Assembly (NCBI GenBank): GCA_030649165.1 | Contig: JAUSGG010000196.1 | Span: 1-33,694, forward strand | Direction of reading: 5' to 3' | Source of the DNA: Armatimonadota bacterium | Lineage (GTDB): Bacteria; Armatimonadota; UBA5829; JAUSEB01 | DNA: 33,694 nt | In this document: one piece after another, positions 17,702 to 25,654 of the stretch | How positions within the stretch are numbered: position 1 is the first letter of the stretch | How the letters are laid out: the number at the start of each line of letters is the position of its first letter | Program-made: the position numbers and the translations under genes | Notes under the pieces: generated by a model | What the model saw: the letters and a program-made list of their open reading frames with translations, nothing else | The model's database searches: none | Told to the model about the DNA's origin: nothing

Positions 17702-20700
17702 TCACAACGCCACGATATCCGCTTGTTCCCTGACCCTGATCAGCCGGCGGATCACGCCGCCGACGTTCTCGCACGAGCTTATCCCGGTGGCGCAAACGTA
17801 CTGCCAGCCGGGCTGCAGGACGATGCCGTTGGGGACGGTGCATTTGACGGGGCCGCTGCCGTCGTCCAGGGTGAACGTGGTGTCGCTGGTTTTGACGAAC
17901 CTGCCGCACATCCTGACGAGCAGGCCGGTATTGCTAAGTCCCTGCCCGCCTTCAACGGGCTGCTGGAGACTGTGATTCGCGCCGCCGCCGATGTTGTTGC
18001 CGGAAACAGCGCGCGGTCGCGGCTGTTGAGGTTGTCCGACAGGCGACCAATTGCTGTTGACAAGCGTAAGGTCAGGTTGCAGATAGTCCAGCGAGCCGCT
18101 GACCGACACGTTTTCGCCGACTTGCGGGTACTGGCCGCTGCCGGTGACGCGGATTCCGCTCGTGCCCAGCGCGTCCTGCGCGTAGAAGCAATCGTCGAAG
18201 ACGGCGGAGACGTACCCCGGAACACTGACCACATCACCGGGATTGCTGTTGAACTTGGCCGACCCGATCGCGCTCGGCGCGGGGAGGGCCACCACAAACG
18301 TTGCCCGCGCCGTTTGCCCGCCGTAAGATGCCTCAATCGTGACCGGTGTGTCCTGTTGGACCTGGGTTGTTGCAACATCGAACAGAGCCGACGTCGATCC
18401 TTCGGCGACCGTAACGCCCTGGGCGACGGTGGCCGCCGAACTGTCGCTTGCGAGCGCAACGTACGCGCCTCCCGACGGCGCGGGGCTCGGCAGCCTCACT
18501 TCGCCCTTGATGGATGATCCCCCGCCGACACCCGGTGGGTCATCGGGACCCGGTGGAATCATCAGTGCAATCGTTTCGGCCAGGCCGATCTTCCACATGC
18601 CCCTTCCGAAAGTGGCGGCGTACAGGTTATTCTGCCCCACGACGGCCTTGAGATCGTTCACCTGCACGTTCGGCAAGCCGAGCGGGTTGGTCGCGTTGTA
18701 CCACGCCACCCCGCCGTCCGATGTTTGGAATACGCCAACGTCATTCCCGACGTACCAGGTCTTATTCGGGTCCCACGGGTCGCGCGCTATCGTGTTCAAA
18801 GAGACGTCCGGCAGCTTCTTGGGACTCGCCACGCCACTCACATCGTCCCAAAACCGGTAAGCTGACGCGGTGTCGGCGCACCGCCAGAGGTGGCTGGTCC
18901 CGGTCCCCGACACTCCCACGAGCAAGTCATTCTTATTGCTCGGGTTCACGCTCAGGGCGAAAATCGCTCTGCTCGGAAGGCTTCCGCCCAAGCCGGAGCC
19001 GGTCTGGATCGCCTCCCAGTTCTCGCCTCGGTTCTTGGACATCCACACTTCGCCGTCCCAAGAGCCGGTGTAGATGCGATCGGGGTCGCCGGGCGCCACG
19101 GCAATGCAGGTTATCGTGCCGGTCAAGGAGAGCTGTTTCGCTCCCAGGCGCCCTGACCACCCGGCTGCGTCGCGCCGCCAGAGATAGTTGGTTCCAGCGT
19201 ATAAGACCTTGGGGTCGTTTGGGTCCAGGATTATGGCGACGAGCCACGGAATCCGCTCTCCGGGCATAAAGCCGAGGACTGCCGAAGACTTGCTTGCCCA
19301 AGCGTTCGTCGTGGAATATAAGCGCGTATCCTGGTCCGTGGCGAACTGGATCTGTGGGTCTGACGGATCTATAAGGCAGAATCCTCCATCCCCGCCGCCC
19401 GTGTTGCCCCAGTTGGCCAGGTCTCCCCAAGCGTAAGGGGTGGCATTGTCCTGTGTGCCGCCGATCATAACGGTGGGGTCCGTGGGATGGAAGTCCGCTC
19501 TGTAGAACTGCGTGATGCCGAGGCCCGCGTTCAGCGATACGAAAGTGTACGGCGCGATATACTTGTAAACGCCTCCGTCATTGCCGACCAATGCCTCATT
19601 CACGGAATCGAACGGGCTGATGGAGATGGCGTGCTGGTCACAGTGGAGCCGTGCGTCAGTTTCCTGCGTGTGGCCCAGAGAAGTCCACGACGCTCCCGAC
19701 CCGGTCAGGTTGGCGTTGATGTCGAAATAAAGGTCTCTCGTTCCGGCGTAGAGTTGATCGGTCCAATATCCGGTGTATTCCCAACTGGAGCAGACGAGGC
19801 TTGCATTGTAGCTCCACTGCTTAAAGTTCTCGTGGCATCCGGACGTCGGAATCCACGGGCCGAGCGGCATCGCCATATCGGCCCAAGCGCCTCCCGCATC
19901 GGTACTCTTCATCACATACTCGTCGTAGCCCGACATGATATACACTGTCCTGGGATAATGCGGAGACGTGGATACCCTCATGTTCACCCCGTTTTCTATC
20001 GAGGAGAATGGCAGTATACATGGCGTCCACGTCAGCCCGCGGTCGCTTGAGCGCCAAACTTGGCGGAAAGGTCCTGGAGACTGGCCCACCGCGTAGTAGT
20101 ACCTTACGGCGGGATAAACGCTGGTGTCGATCTGGCTGTACGCCAGGTCGCTCCATGCCCCAAGCGTGGGCCACAAAGGGTCAGTGCATGAGACGGGAAA
20201 CCAATCCACGCCTTTGTTGGGCGAGCGCCATATCTGTCCCCACCATCCGTTTCCGCGCCCTGTTGTGATAGTTACGATGTTCGGATCATCGGGGTCCACG
20301 AGGATGGAGCGGATTGCCAATCCGTCGAACTGCGGTCTCCCGTAGTTGGTCCAGGAAATACCCCCATTCGGGGATTTCATAATGCCGTACCCGAGATAGC
20401 CGCCATCAAAGTCGCCGGTTCCCGCGTAGATTATCTGGTGGTTCGATGGGTCCATCGCCAGGGACGAGACCGAGAGGAGCGGCCAGTTGTCGCTGCGCGG
20501 AGCCCACGTCATGCCCCCGTCCTGGGTCTTCCAAACGCCGCCGCGCGCCGACCCGATATACATGGTATCCGGATCCTGAGAATCGTAGAGGACGGCATTC
20601 ACCCGTCCATTGACGGATCCCACTCCGAAGTACTTCTGATACGGCACGGGCAGGTTCCGCGGGCCCACGAAAGACCAACCTCCGAACAGCGACAACGGCC

Positions 20701-20965
20701 CAATGGATGACGACCGTCCCGATTGGGGGCCGGGGGATTGGCCCTGCCCCTGTCCCATCAATGCGGGCGGCATCTGGTCCCGATACTCAGCCGCGGTGGT
20801 GTAGGCGTTCCAGTCTATCTCGGCGTTCGGGAATGCCCTGGGTTGGTACCAGTAATTGTAGGCGTCCTCGTAGCCGGCGAACGCCGGCGCGCACCCGGCA
20901 AGCAGGCAGAACGCAAGCGCCAGGATGCTGAGCGCGCCATTGGTAACCGCGTGTACCTTTGGCAT
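17702..20965 (-). CDS. Exported BNR/Asp-box beta-propeller lipoprotein with shared C-terminal module
   Basis: The product is 1087 aa from the ATG at 20965 (GGAGGG eight bases upstream; an in-frame GTG three codons earlier is less well placed). The signal peptide ends in a lipobox-like LLAGC (Cys25), suggesting lipid anchoring. Residues about 95-795 are sialidase-type propeller blades with many Asp-box motifs: VWKTQDGGMTW, IMKSPNGGISW, IWRSPNKGVDW, VWRSSDRGLTW, VMKSTDAGGAW, VWMSKNRGENW and VFQTSDGGVAW. Two propellers are likely. This fold occurs in sialidases, GH74 enzymes and sortilin-like proteins, but I cannot assign catalytic residues. Residues 820-895 are an Ig-like segment. Residues about 900-1087 are the shared module, with GLSNTGLLVRMCGRFV and FTLDDGSGPVKC. 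Binding or degradation of a surface polymer is plausible. Confidence 0.85.
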   Translation of the reverse strand: MPKVHAVTNGALSILALAFCLLAGCAPAFAGYEDAYNYWYQPRAFPNAEIDWNAYTTAAEYRDQMPPALMGQGQGQSPGPQSGRSSSIGPLSLFGGWSFVGPRNLPVPYQKYFGVGSVNGRVNAVLYDSQDPDTMYIGSARGGVWKTQDGGMTWAPRSDNWPLLSVSSLAMDPSNHQIIYAGTGDFDGGYLGYGIMKSPNGGISWTNYGRPQFDGLAIRSILVDPDDPNIVTITTGRGNGWWGQIWRSPNKGVDWFPVSCTDPLWPTLGAWSDLAYSQIDTSVYPAVRYYYAVGQSPGPFRQVWRSSDRGLTWTPCILPFSSIENGVNMRVSTSPHYPRTVYIMSGYDEYVMKSTDAGGAWADMAMPLGPWIPTSGCHENFKQWSYNASLVCSSWEYTGYWTDQLYAGTRDLYFDINANLTGSGASWTSLGHTQETDARLHCDQHAISISPFDSVNEALVGNDGGVYKYIAPYTFVSLNAGLGITQFYRADFHPTDPTVMIGGTQDNATPYAWGDLANWGNTGGGDGGFCLIDPSDPQIQFATDQDTRLYSTTNAWASKSSAVLGFMPGERIPWLVAIILDPNDPKVLYAGTNYLWRRDAAGWSGRLGAKQLSLTGTITCIAVAPGDPDRIYTGSWDGEVWMSKNRGENWEAIQTGSGLGGSLPSRAIFALSVNPSNKNDLLVGVSGTGTSHLWRCADTASAYRFWDDVSGVASPKKLPDVSLNTIARDPWDPNKTWYVGNDVGVFQTSDGGVAWYNATNPLGLPNVQVNDLKAVVGQNNLYAATFGRGMWKIGLAETIALMIPPGPDDPPGVGGGSSIKGEVRLPSPAPSGGAYVALASDSSAATVAQGVTVAEGSTSALFDVATTQVQQDTPVTIEASYGGQTARATFVVALPAPSAIGSAKFNSNPGDVVSVPGYVSAVFDDCFYAQDALGTSGIRVTGSGQYPQVGENVSVSGSLDYLQPDLTLVNSNWSPVGQPQQPRPRAVSGNNIGGGANHSLQQPVEGGQGLSNTGLLVRMCGRFVKTSDTTFTLDDGSGPVKCTVPNGIVLQPGWQYVCATGISSCENVGGVIRRLIRVREQADIVAL

Positions 20966-21086
20966 ATGTTGCACCCTCCCTGAATCGTATGACGAAACGA
21001 AAAAACCGAGTGGCGGGCAGGGCCGTGGTCTGCCCGCTCACTTTGTTATCGGTTACGCCGCAAGAGAAATCACCTCAGGCGACACA

Positions 21087-21325
21087 CTAGGGCGCCAGCA
21101 GGTCCTCAAAGCTGACAACATGAATCCTCGGCTCTATATCGCCGCCCCCAGGCGTGCCCTTTCCGGAAATCGCTCCGGTGGCCGAGATGAAATGACCCAC
21201 CTGCGGCATGGTGATCGGCCCGGGCGTGTGACTGAAGTCCAGATCCAGAACCTCCTCTGGCTGGTAGTGTTAAGGCCCACTCCACTACCGATGGCGGGCT
21301 GAGCGCCGGCGAAGGATCCAACCAC
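21087..21325 (-). pseudogene. 3' remnant of a third TolB-type paralogue
   Basis: Reading minus from 21250 to the stop at 21087-21089 gives the tail QVGHFISATGAISGKGTPGG, then a short segment ending VVSFEDLLAP. This is nearly the same as the ends of the proteins at 25655 and 29704. Further upstream, in a different frame, GAQPAIGSGVGL matches GAQFGVQPAVGLGIGL of those proteins. About 40 codons between the two matches (around GLSNVGLL to WLTIDFS) are missing. No upstream propeller part remains. It is therefore a truncated, deleted and frameshifted relic, and no start codon is present. Confidence 0.85.
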
Positions 21326-21571
21326 TTACCGAAGACGCCGACCGTCCGGTCCAATGGCGCAACGTCTGGCAAGAAGTGAAGACTGCGTAGATTCTTCGCT
21401 TCACTCCTAAGGACACTGGGCGCTGGTAACGGTCGTACTTGTGCGTCCTTTGGCAACGTCGCTGCCGCTCTGCTACCGAAGGATCGGCTGGCTCGTTTCC
21501 GAAACAACCCCGATACATCGGAGTCGGTTGCTCAGAATGACGGGCTCCGGGACGTTGTTCAGGAATAATCC
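21326..21571. repeat. Mosaic of decayed spacer repeats
   Basis: It contains a TTCTTCGCTTCACTCCTAAGG segment variant related to the edge of repeat B, a hairpin family D copy (21447-21486), and a CCGAAACAACCCCGATACATCGG hairpin variant with GGTTGCTCAGAATGAC, as at the right part of the element at 4309-4619. No gene. Confidence 0.6.
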
Positions 21572-21581
21572 GGGTTAGGTC

Positions 21582-21682
21582 CAATACGGTTCACTTAAGC
21601 GGATACCCCCTCACCCCAACCCTCTCCCGCCCAGGGGGAGAGGGGGACTTGGCGGATGCGCCACGTTAAGTGAACTGTGTTG
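21582..21682. mobile_element. MITE family F, copy 1 (101 bp, 10-bp target duplication)
   Basis: The ends are CAATACGGTTCACTTAA and TTAAGTGAACTGTGTTG, a 17-bp inverted repeat with two mismatches. It is flanked by exact 10-bp duplications GGGTTAGGTC (21572-21581 and 21683-21692). The interior holds the CTCTCCC...GGGGAGAG hairpin. It differs from copy 3 (22000-22100) at one base. Ends of the CAAT...GTTCA type with 10-bp duplications are reminiscent of the IS4 family; that attribution is inference. Confidence 0.93.
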
Positions 21683-21692
21683 GGGTTAGGTC

Positions 21693-21786
21693 CAATACCG
21701 TTCACTTGAGACGTGACGTTAAAGCGTCACGCTGCCTACCGGAAAGCATGCTGAAGCAAGCTACAGGGCTAGAGTGAACTGTATTG
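21693..21786. mobile_element. MITE family F, variant copy 2 (94 bp) with a different core
   Basis: It has the same terminal type (CAATACCGTTCACTTGAG / CTAGAGTGAACTGTATTG) but an unrelated interior with a GTGACGTTAAAGCGTCAC hairpin. It is flanked by the same GGGTTAGGTC 10-mer on both sides (21683-21692 and 21787-21796), sharing its left copy with element 1. Two elements therefore sit head to tail between three copies of one target. Confidence 0.9.
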
Positions 21787-21999
21787 GGGTTAGGTCAGTC
21801 GCCCAAATCTTTGGTGTTTTCGTCCTTTCGTGATTGACTCCCCATGTAACTGGGATGCACCCGGTTATCGGTTGACAGTTCACGGTTGGCGTTGCGCCCA
21901 TCTCAGCCTTACGCGCCCAACCAGTGAAAGCCTGCTAAGTTCGCAGCCCAAGACCTTGTGCCGATTCCAGGGGTTGGGTTACGACGGGTATACTAGCCT

Positions 22000-22100
22000 C
22001 AATACGGTTCACTTAAGCGGATCCCCCCTCACCCCAACCCTCTCCCGCCCAGGGGGAGAGGGGGACTTGGCGGATGCGCCACGTTAAGTGAACTGTGTTG
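22000..22100. mobile_element. MITE family F, copy 3 (101 bp, 10-bp target duplication)
   Basis: It is 100/101 identical to copy 1 and in the same orientation, but flanked by a different exact 10-bp duplication, ATACTAGCCT (21990-21999 and 22101-22110). The different target with an intact duplication shows a separate transposition event rather than a segmental copy. Confidence 0.95.
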
Positions 22101-22170
22101 ATACTAGCCTGGATTATTCACGATGTGCCTGTATTGCCGGCAGTGCGCAGACACGTCATTCTTCGCTTCG

Positions 22171-22274
22171 CTCCTAAGGAAGCGCCCCGTTTCGGGATTT
22201 CCGGGTTGGGACCGGAAGTTGTCTGCTATAGTATGCGTATGCCGCCCAACCCTCAAATCCCGAAACAACGGGGT
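22171..22274. repeat. Palindromic repeat B, copy 3
   Basis: CTCCTAAGGAAGCGCCCCG, a 30-bp arm, an inner ACCGGAAGTTGTCTGCTATAG-type loop (shortened here) and a complementary arm ending CGAAACAACGGGG. It is closely related to the copies at 4426-4568 and 11190-11289. Confidence 0.8.
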
Positions 22275-22337
22275 GACTGCTAAGTTCGCAGCTCAAGACC
22301 TTGTGCCGATTCCAGGGGTTGGGTTACGACTGGTATA

Positions 22338-25300
22338 CTAGTTCTCGCCAAGTAAGAACGTCGATACGTCGAAAGGACTTCGGATAAAGATCACGCGCCG
22401 GAGATTATTGGATATGTCTTTTTCGCACGCCGCGGCGCCCGTGACAGCGACATACTGCCAGCCCTCGCTGACATACGCGCCGGGGTAAACATAGCACTTC
22501 ACAGGTGTCCCCGAGCCATCATCTATCTCGAAGGCAAATTCGCTCAAGTAGAAGAATCTACCGCACGAAGTAACCAGGAGGCCCATGTCGTTCAAACCCG
22601 ATGCCCCCGGAATTCCTTCCTGGAGGCCGAATGGCCCGCCGCCAACCATCCGGTTGCTCATCGCAACCGGGTTCGCCGCGGCGTCCCATCTTTCCCGATA
22701 GTAGCATCCGGACAGGCATTTCTCTCCACCTTCGGTGGTCGCGGTCGTCCCAATCACTTCTATCATTTTGCCAACCGGAGCGGCTATGCCTTCGAGTCTG
22801 ATACCCGCGGAGCCGTTTTGCTCCTGGCCGTAAGTCGTCAAGTAAGCGGACACTGTTGTGACCAGCAGCGGCAGCCCCAGCTTCTGGCCGTCCGTGTAGG
22901 CCTTCGCGGACGATGCATTGGCGACAATCGGGTCGCCGCCGTCGAGCGGCGAGGTCGACGCGGAAACCTCCAGGCCGTCGGAAAGCCCCTCCCCGTCAGT
23001 GTCGGGGTCGGTCGGGTTCGTGCCCGTCTGATACTCCTGGAGGTTCGTCAGACCGTCATCGTCGGGGTCGAGCGACTGCTCTCCGGCATTGTTCGGATCG
23101 AAGCCGTAAGCCTCTTCCCACTGGTCGGACAGGCCGTCTCCGTCGGTGTCCAGAACGTAGGACGTAGCGTCGTCTACGTTCGAGAGCGCGCCGAGGCTGC
23201 CCGCTTCGTCCTGGGTCTTGATGGCGAAGTAGTAGAGGGTGTTGGGGTCCGGCATTTCAAGCCCGTGTTGCTCGACCTGGCCCGCCGCCAGTGGTCGATC
23301 CAGAAAATCGAACTCGGAACATGTGGTCAGGTTTCCCACGGTGATCGGCACGGTGTTGAAATAGACGTGGTACCTGGCGGCCTGTCCCGTGTTGCCGTCG
23401 TCTCCGGGCGATGTCCACGTCAAGGATACGGATTTGCCGGATTGCCCCGTAACCGCGGAGAGATTCGTGATAGGCCCCGGCGCCGTCGTATCGGCCGAGG
23501 GAAACGCAAGAACGGTGTATATTCCTTCCGCCAAGCCCTCCGCCGAGACTCTCGGCCAACCCGCTCTTACCACTGCCGTAACGGGTACCCATTCTTTGGT
23601 CGAAATCTCAAAGCGGCACAGCGTCATCGTGGACGAATCCCGACCGGGCATGAGGTCCGGGTTGATTCGCCAGTTTATCGTATAGTTCGACCCGCCGGAA
23701 GCCCCGCTCTGCAAATGGAACGAAACCGGGTTAGCGAGGAACTCCATCGCCGGGTTCATCGGCGGGACCGGCAGGATCGGCGCGTCGCCGGAGTCGAGCG
23801 TGACCGCGAGAACACTTTGCGTGAGGATTCCCGCGGGCAGAAGCGACTCCTGCCACGCGTCCGGGCTAAACAGCATCGGCGGCCTGTCCGCGCGCGTCTT
23901 TTGCACGGAGAAGTTCGTGGATAGCTGCGTTTGCCCGCCGGAGGAAGCAGCCGTTACGTCCACTCCGCCGTCGTCGTGCTCGCTTCCGATGTTTACGGAT
24001 CCCTGGAAGATATTGGGCCCGGCGGGAGTCATGGGGACGGGGACTTGCGAGCCGAACGATGGGCGGACGAAGACCTGCGGCGGGCCGACCAGCGGCCGGT
24101 CGGCTACCACCATCATTGTCAGAGTATTCTCCACGCCGGCGGGAGCTATGCCCGCATCCAATATGAGGCGCGGCCCGTTTCCCGTGATTATGGCCGCCTG
24201 TAGGCCGGAGGCGGGTTCCGGAGCGCCTTGCGGCTCCTGTGACGCCGGCGAGGACGTACCCGACGGAAACTCACAATATTCCCAGAGCACAAAAGCGCTG
24301 AGATACCGGGGGATATCACCCGGGCCGCCGCGGTCCGAAGAGGAGCGCTTCTCGCCATTCAACCAATCGTAACCCTGGTAGACCCCATCCGGCGGCATCA
24401 AAAGCGCTATGCGCCTTCCGCCATAGCCGCCCCAGTTGCCCTGCGTACCGTTTCTGTTATCGAACCGGTCGAAGACGTGCTGCCAGCAGGGCCGATGCCC
24501 GCCGCCCGAACGGACGTTCCACCACCATATCTCGTTCGTACACTTGTCCGCCGACTTGCCGACGTAGTTACCCAGGTAGTCGTTGTTGGAGGACATCTCC
24601 GATGAATTATACTGGTCATCCATCAATCCGTAGTTGCTCGGCGCTTTGTCGTGGTTCCAGAACCGGTAATCGTCCCAAGCGCTCTCGTTGCCGTTCCCGT
24701 TCAGGTATTCGTCGAACAGCTCGAGCAGATAGTGCCCGCACTCGTGGACGATTGTTCGATAGTAATTCGCTTCATCCGGGTTACCCGTCCATGTGTTGAT
24801 GCTGTTGAAGTTCTTAGGCAGCCAGATATGGTGGTTGTAGTTGACGCTGTCGCTCGTTACGCCATCAATCGTGGCGTGCGGCCAGGTGCTGTCGTTCTTA
24901 ATCCGGATGTCCGCGTCCAGGTATGTCTGCGAGCTGTGGCCGATGTTGTTGCGGATGTCGATCTTGCCGTATTTCATGTGCCCATCGGTGACGTCGAACA
25001 GGTACTTGGAAGCGCTGCGAAAGCCCGCTCGCAATTTGCTTCGGTAGTCGGCGTCGGCGTTCCAATCCAGGGCAACCATGAGATTCCATGAGAACACCGG
25101 GTGAGACGTCCAGACGTTGACGGTTCCACCACTGTTGATCGTCTGCGCTTCGCCGGATGTGAGAGCGCGCCTCACCATGTCCCCGTTGCTCTTCACTGTG
25201 TCGGTGTCCGCGTAGAGGTCGAACATCGCGCCCGCAAGGTTCCTTGTGCCTTTCGCGGCGGTTTCGGAGCGGACCAGAAACCGGGCGTACAGCTTGTCGT

Positions 25301-25547
25301 CCTTGGCGACGTTGTTCAGGGTCACGGTTCCGTCAGCGGCGATATTAGCCGACAGGAGCGTACCGGCGGTCTTGTAGTGATACCATAACTGGCCGCTTGA
25401 GATCTGCTCGCCGGCGTCGTACTGTCCGTCACGGTCGGTGTCGAAGTACATGCGCAGTTTGCCTGCCGCGGCGGGTTGGCTCACCCAGGCAGTCGCGCAA
25501 GTGACGAGCAATAGCGCCGCAAGAGTCAGAGACACCCGCTGTCGCAC
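22338..25547 (-). CDS. Exported zincin-like metalloprotease with FN3, calcium-binding repeats and shared C-terminal module
   Basis: The product is 1069 aa. The start is GTG (25545-25547) with GGAGGGAAGG upstream. Residues 1-28 are a signal peptide. Residues 145-400 contain YYRTIVHECGHYLLELFDEY: HECGH at 268-272 with a downstream DEY (279-281), resembling the HExxH plus D/E arrangement of the metallohydrolase part of CLCA-type proteins. His268, Glu269 and His272 are thus candidate zinc/catalytic residues. Several Cys and Trp follow (EIWWWNV, HRPCWQHVFD). Residues about 455-550 are Ig-like, 690-795 FN3, and 798-862 contain calcium-binding DxDxDG repeats (DTDGDGLSDQWEE, DPDDDGLTNLQEY). Residues about 878-1069 are the shared module (GLNDMGLLVTSCGRF, FEIDDGSGTPVKCYV). 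Probably a secreted protease; the substrate is unknown. Confidence 0.82.
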   Translation of the reverse strand: MRQRVSLTLAALLLVTCATAWVSQPAAAGKLRMYFDTDRDGQYDAGEQISSGQLWYHYKTAGTLLSANIAADGTVTLNNVAKDDKLYARFLVRSETAAKGTRNLAGAMFDLYADTDTVKSNGDMVRRALTSGEAQTINSGGTVNVWTSHPVFSWNLMVALDWNADADYRSKLRAGFRSASKYLFDVTDGHMKYGKIDIRNNIGHSSQTYLDADIRIKNDSTWPHATIDGVTSDSVNYNHHIWLPKNFNSINTWTGNPDEANYYRTIVHECGHYLLELFDEYLNGNGNESAWDDYRFWNHDKAPSNYGLMDDQYNSSEMSSNNDYLGNYVGKSADKCTNEIWWWNVRSGGGHRPCWQHVFDRFDNRNGTQGNWGGYGGRRIALLMPPDGVYQGYDWLNGEKRSSSDRGGPGDIPRYLSAFVLWEYCEFPSGTSSPASQEPQGAPEPASGLQAAIITGNGPRLILDAGIAPAGVENTLTMMVVADRPLVGPPQVFVRPSFGSQVPVPMTPAGPNIFQGSVNIGSEHDDGGVDVTAASSGGQTQLSTNFSVQKTRADRPPMLFSPDAWQESLLPAGILTQSVLAVTLDSGDAPILPVPPMNPAMEFLANPVSFHLQSGASGGSNYTINWRINPDLMPGRDSSTMTLCRFEISTKEWVPVTAVVRAGWPRVSAEGLAEGIYTVLAFPSADTTAPGPITNLSAVTGQSGKSVSLTWTSPGDDGNTGQAARYHVYFNTVPITVGNLTTCSEFDFLDRPLAAGQVEQHGLEMPDPNTLYYFAIKTQDEAGSLGALSNVDDATSYVLDTDGDGLSDQWEEAYGFDPNNAGEQSLDPDDDGLTNLQEYQTGTNPTDPDTDGEGLSDGLEVSASTSPLDGGDPIVANASSAKAYTDGQKLGLPLLVTTVSAYLTTYGQEQNGSAGIRLEGIAAPVGKMIEVIGTTATTEGGEKCLSGCYYRERWDAAANPVAMSNRMVGGGPFGLQEGIPGASGLNDMGLLVTSCGRFFYLSEFAFEIDDGSGTPVKCYVYPGAYVSEGWQYVAVTGAAACEKDISNNLRRVIFIRSPFDVSTFLLGEN

Positions 25548-25586
25548 GCCCTTCCCTCCTTATCCGGCGCAAGAGTTGAAAACGGC

Positions 25587-25637
25587 GAGAATGGGGACAG
25601 TCCACGCCGCTTCCGCCGCGTGCCAGTCCCCATTCTC
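25587..25637 (-). terminator. Long hairpin after the first TolB-type paralogue
   Basis: GAGAATGGGGAC pairs with GTCCCCATTCTC, and the stem is extended by GCACGC/GCGTG pairing inside. On the minus strand it follows the stop at 25655 by about 17 bp, and a short TTTT comes after it. It probably ends transcription of the gene at 25655-29386 before the next gene. Confidence 0.55.
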
Positions 25638-25654
25638 CTCGTGTTAACTCGCTA

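Larger units (their letters stand above)
21932..22341. repeat. 65-bp direct repeats bracketing an element-rich segment at the end of the metalloprotease-like gene
   Basis: The 65 bp at 21932-21996 recur at 22277-22341 with two mismatches. The second copy runs through the stop codon (22338-22340) of the minus-strand gene. The 280 bp between contain MITE F copy 3 and palindromic repeat B copy 3. Confidence 0.88.

Noticed and set aside
17702-20965. Assignment of the Asp-box propeller protein to GH74 or a sialidase
   Set aside because: Asp-box motifs are structural and shared by many families; no catalytic residues of either family could be identified by eye.
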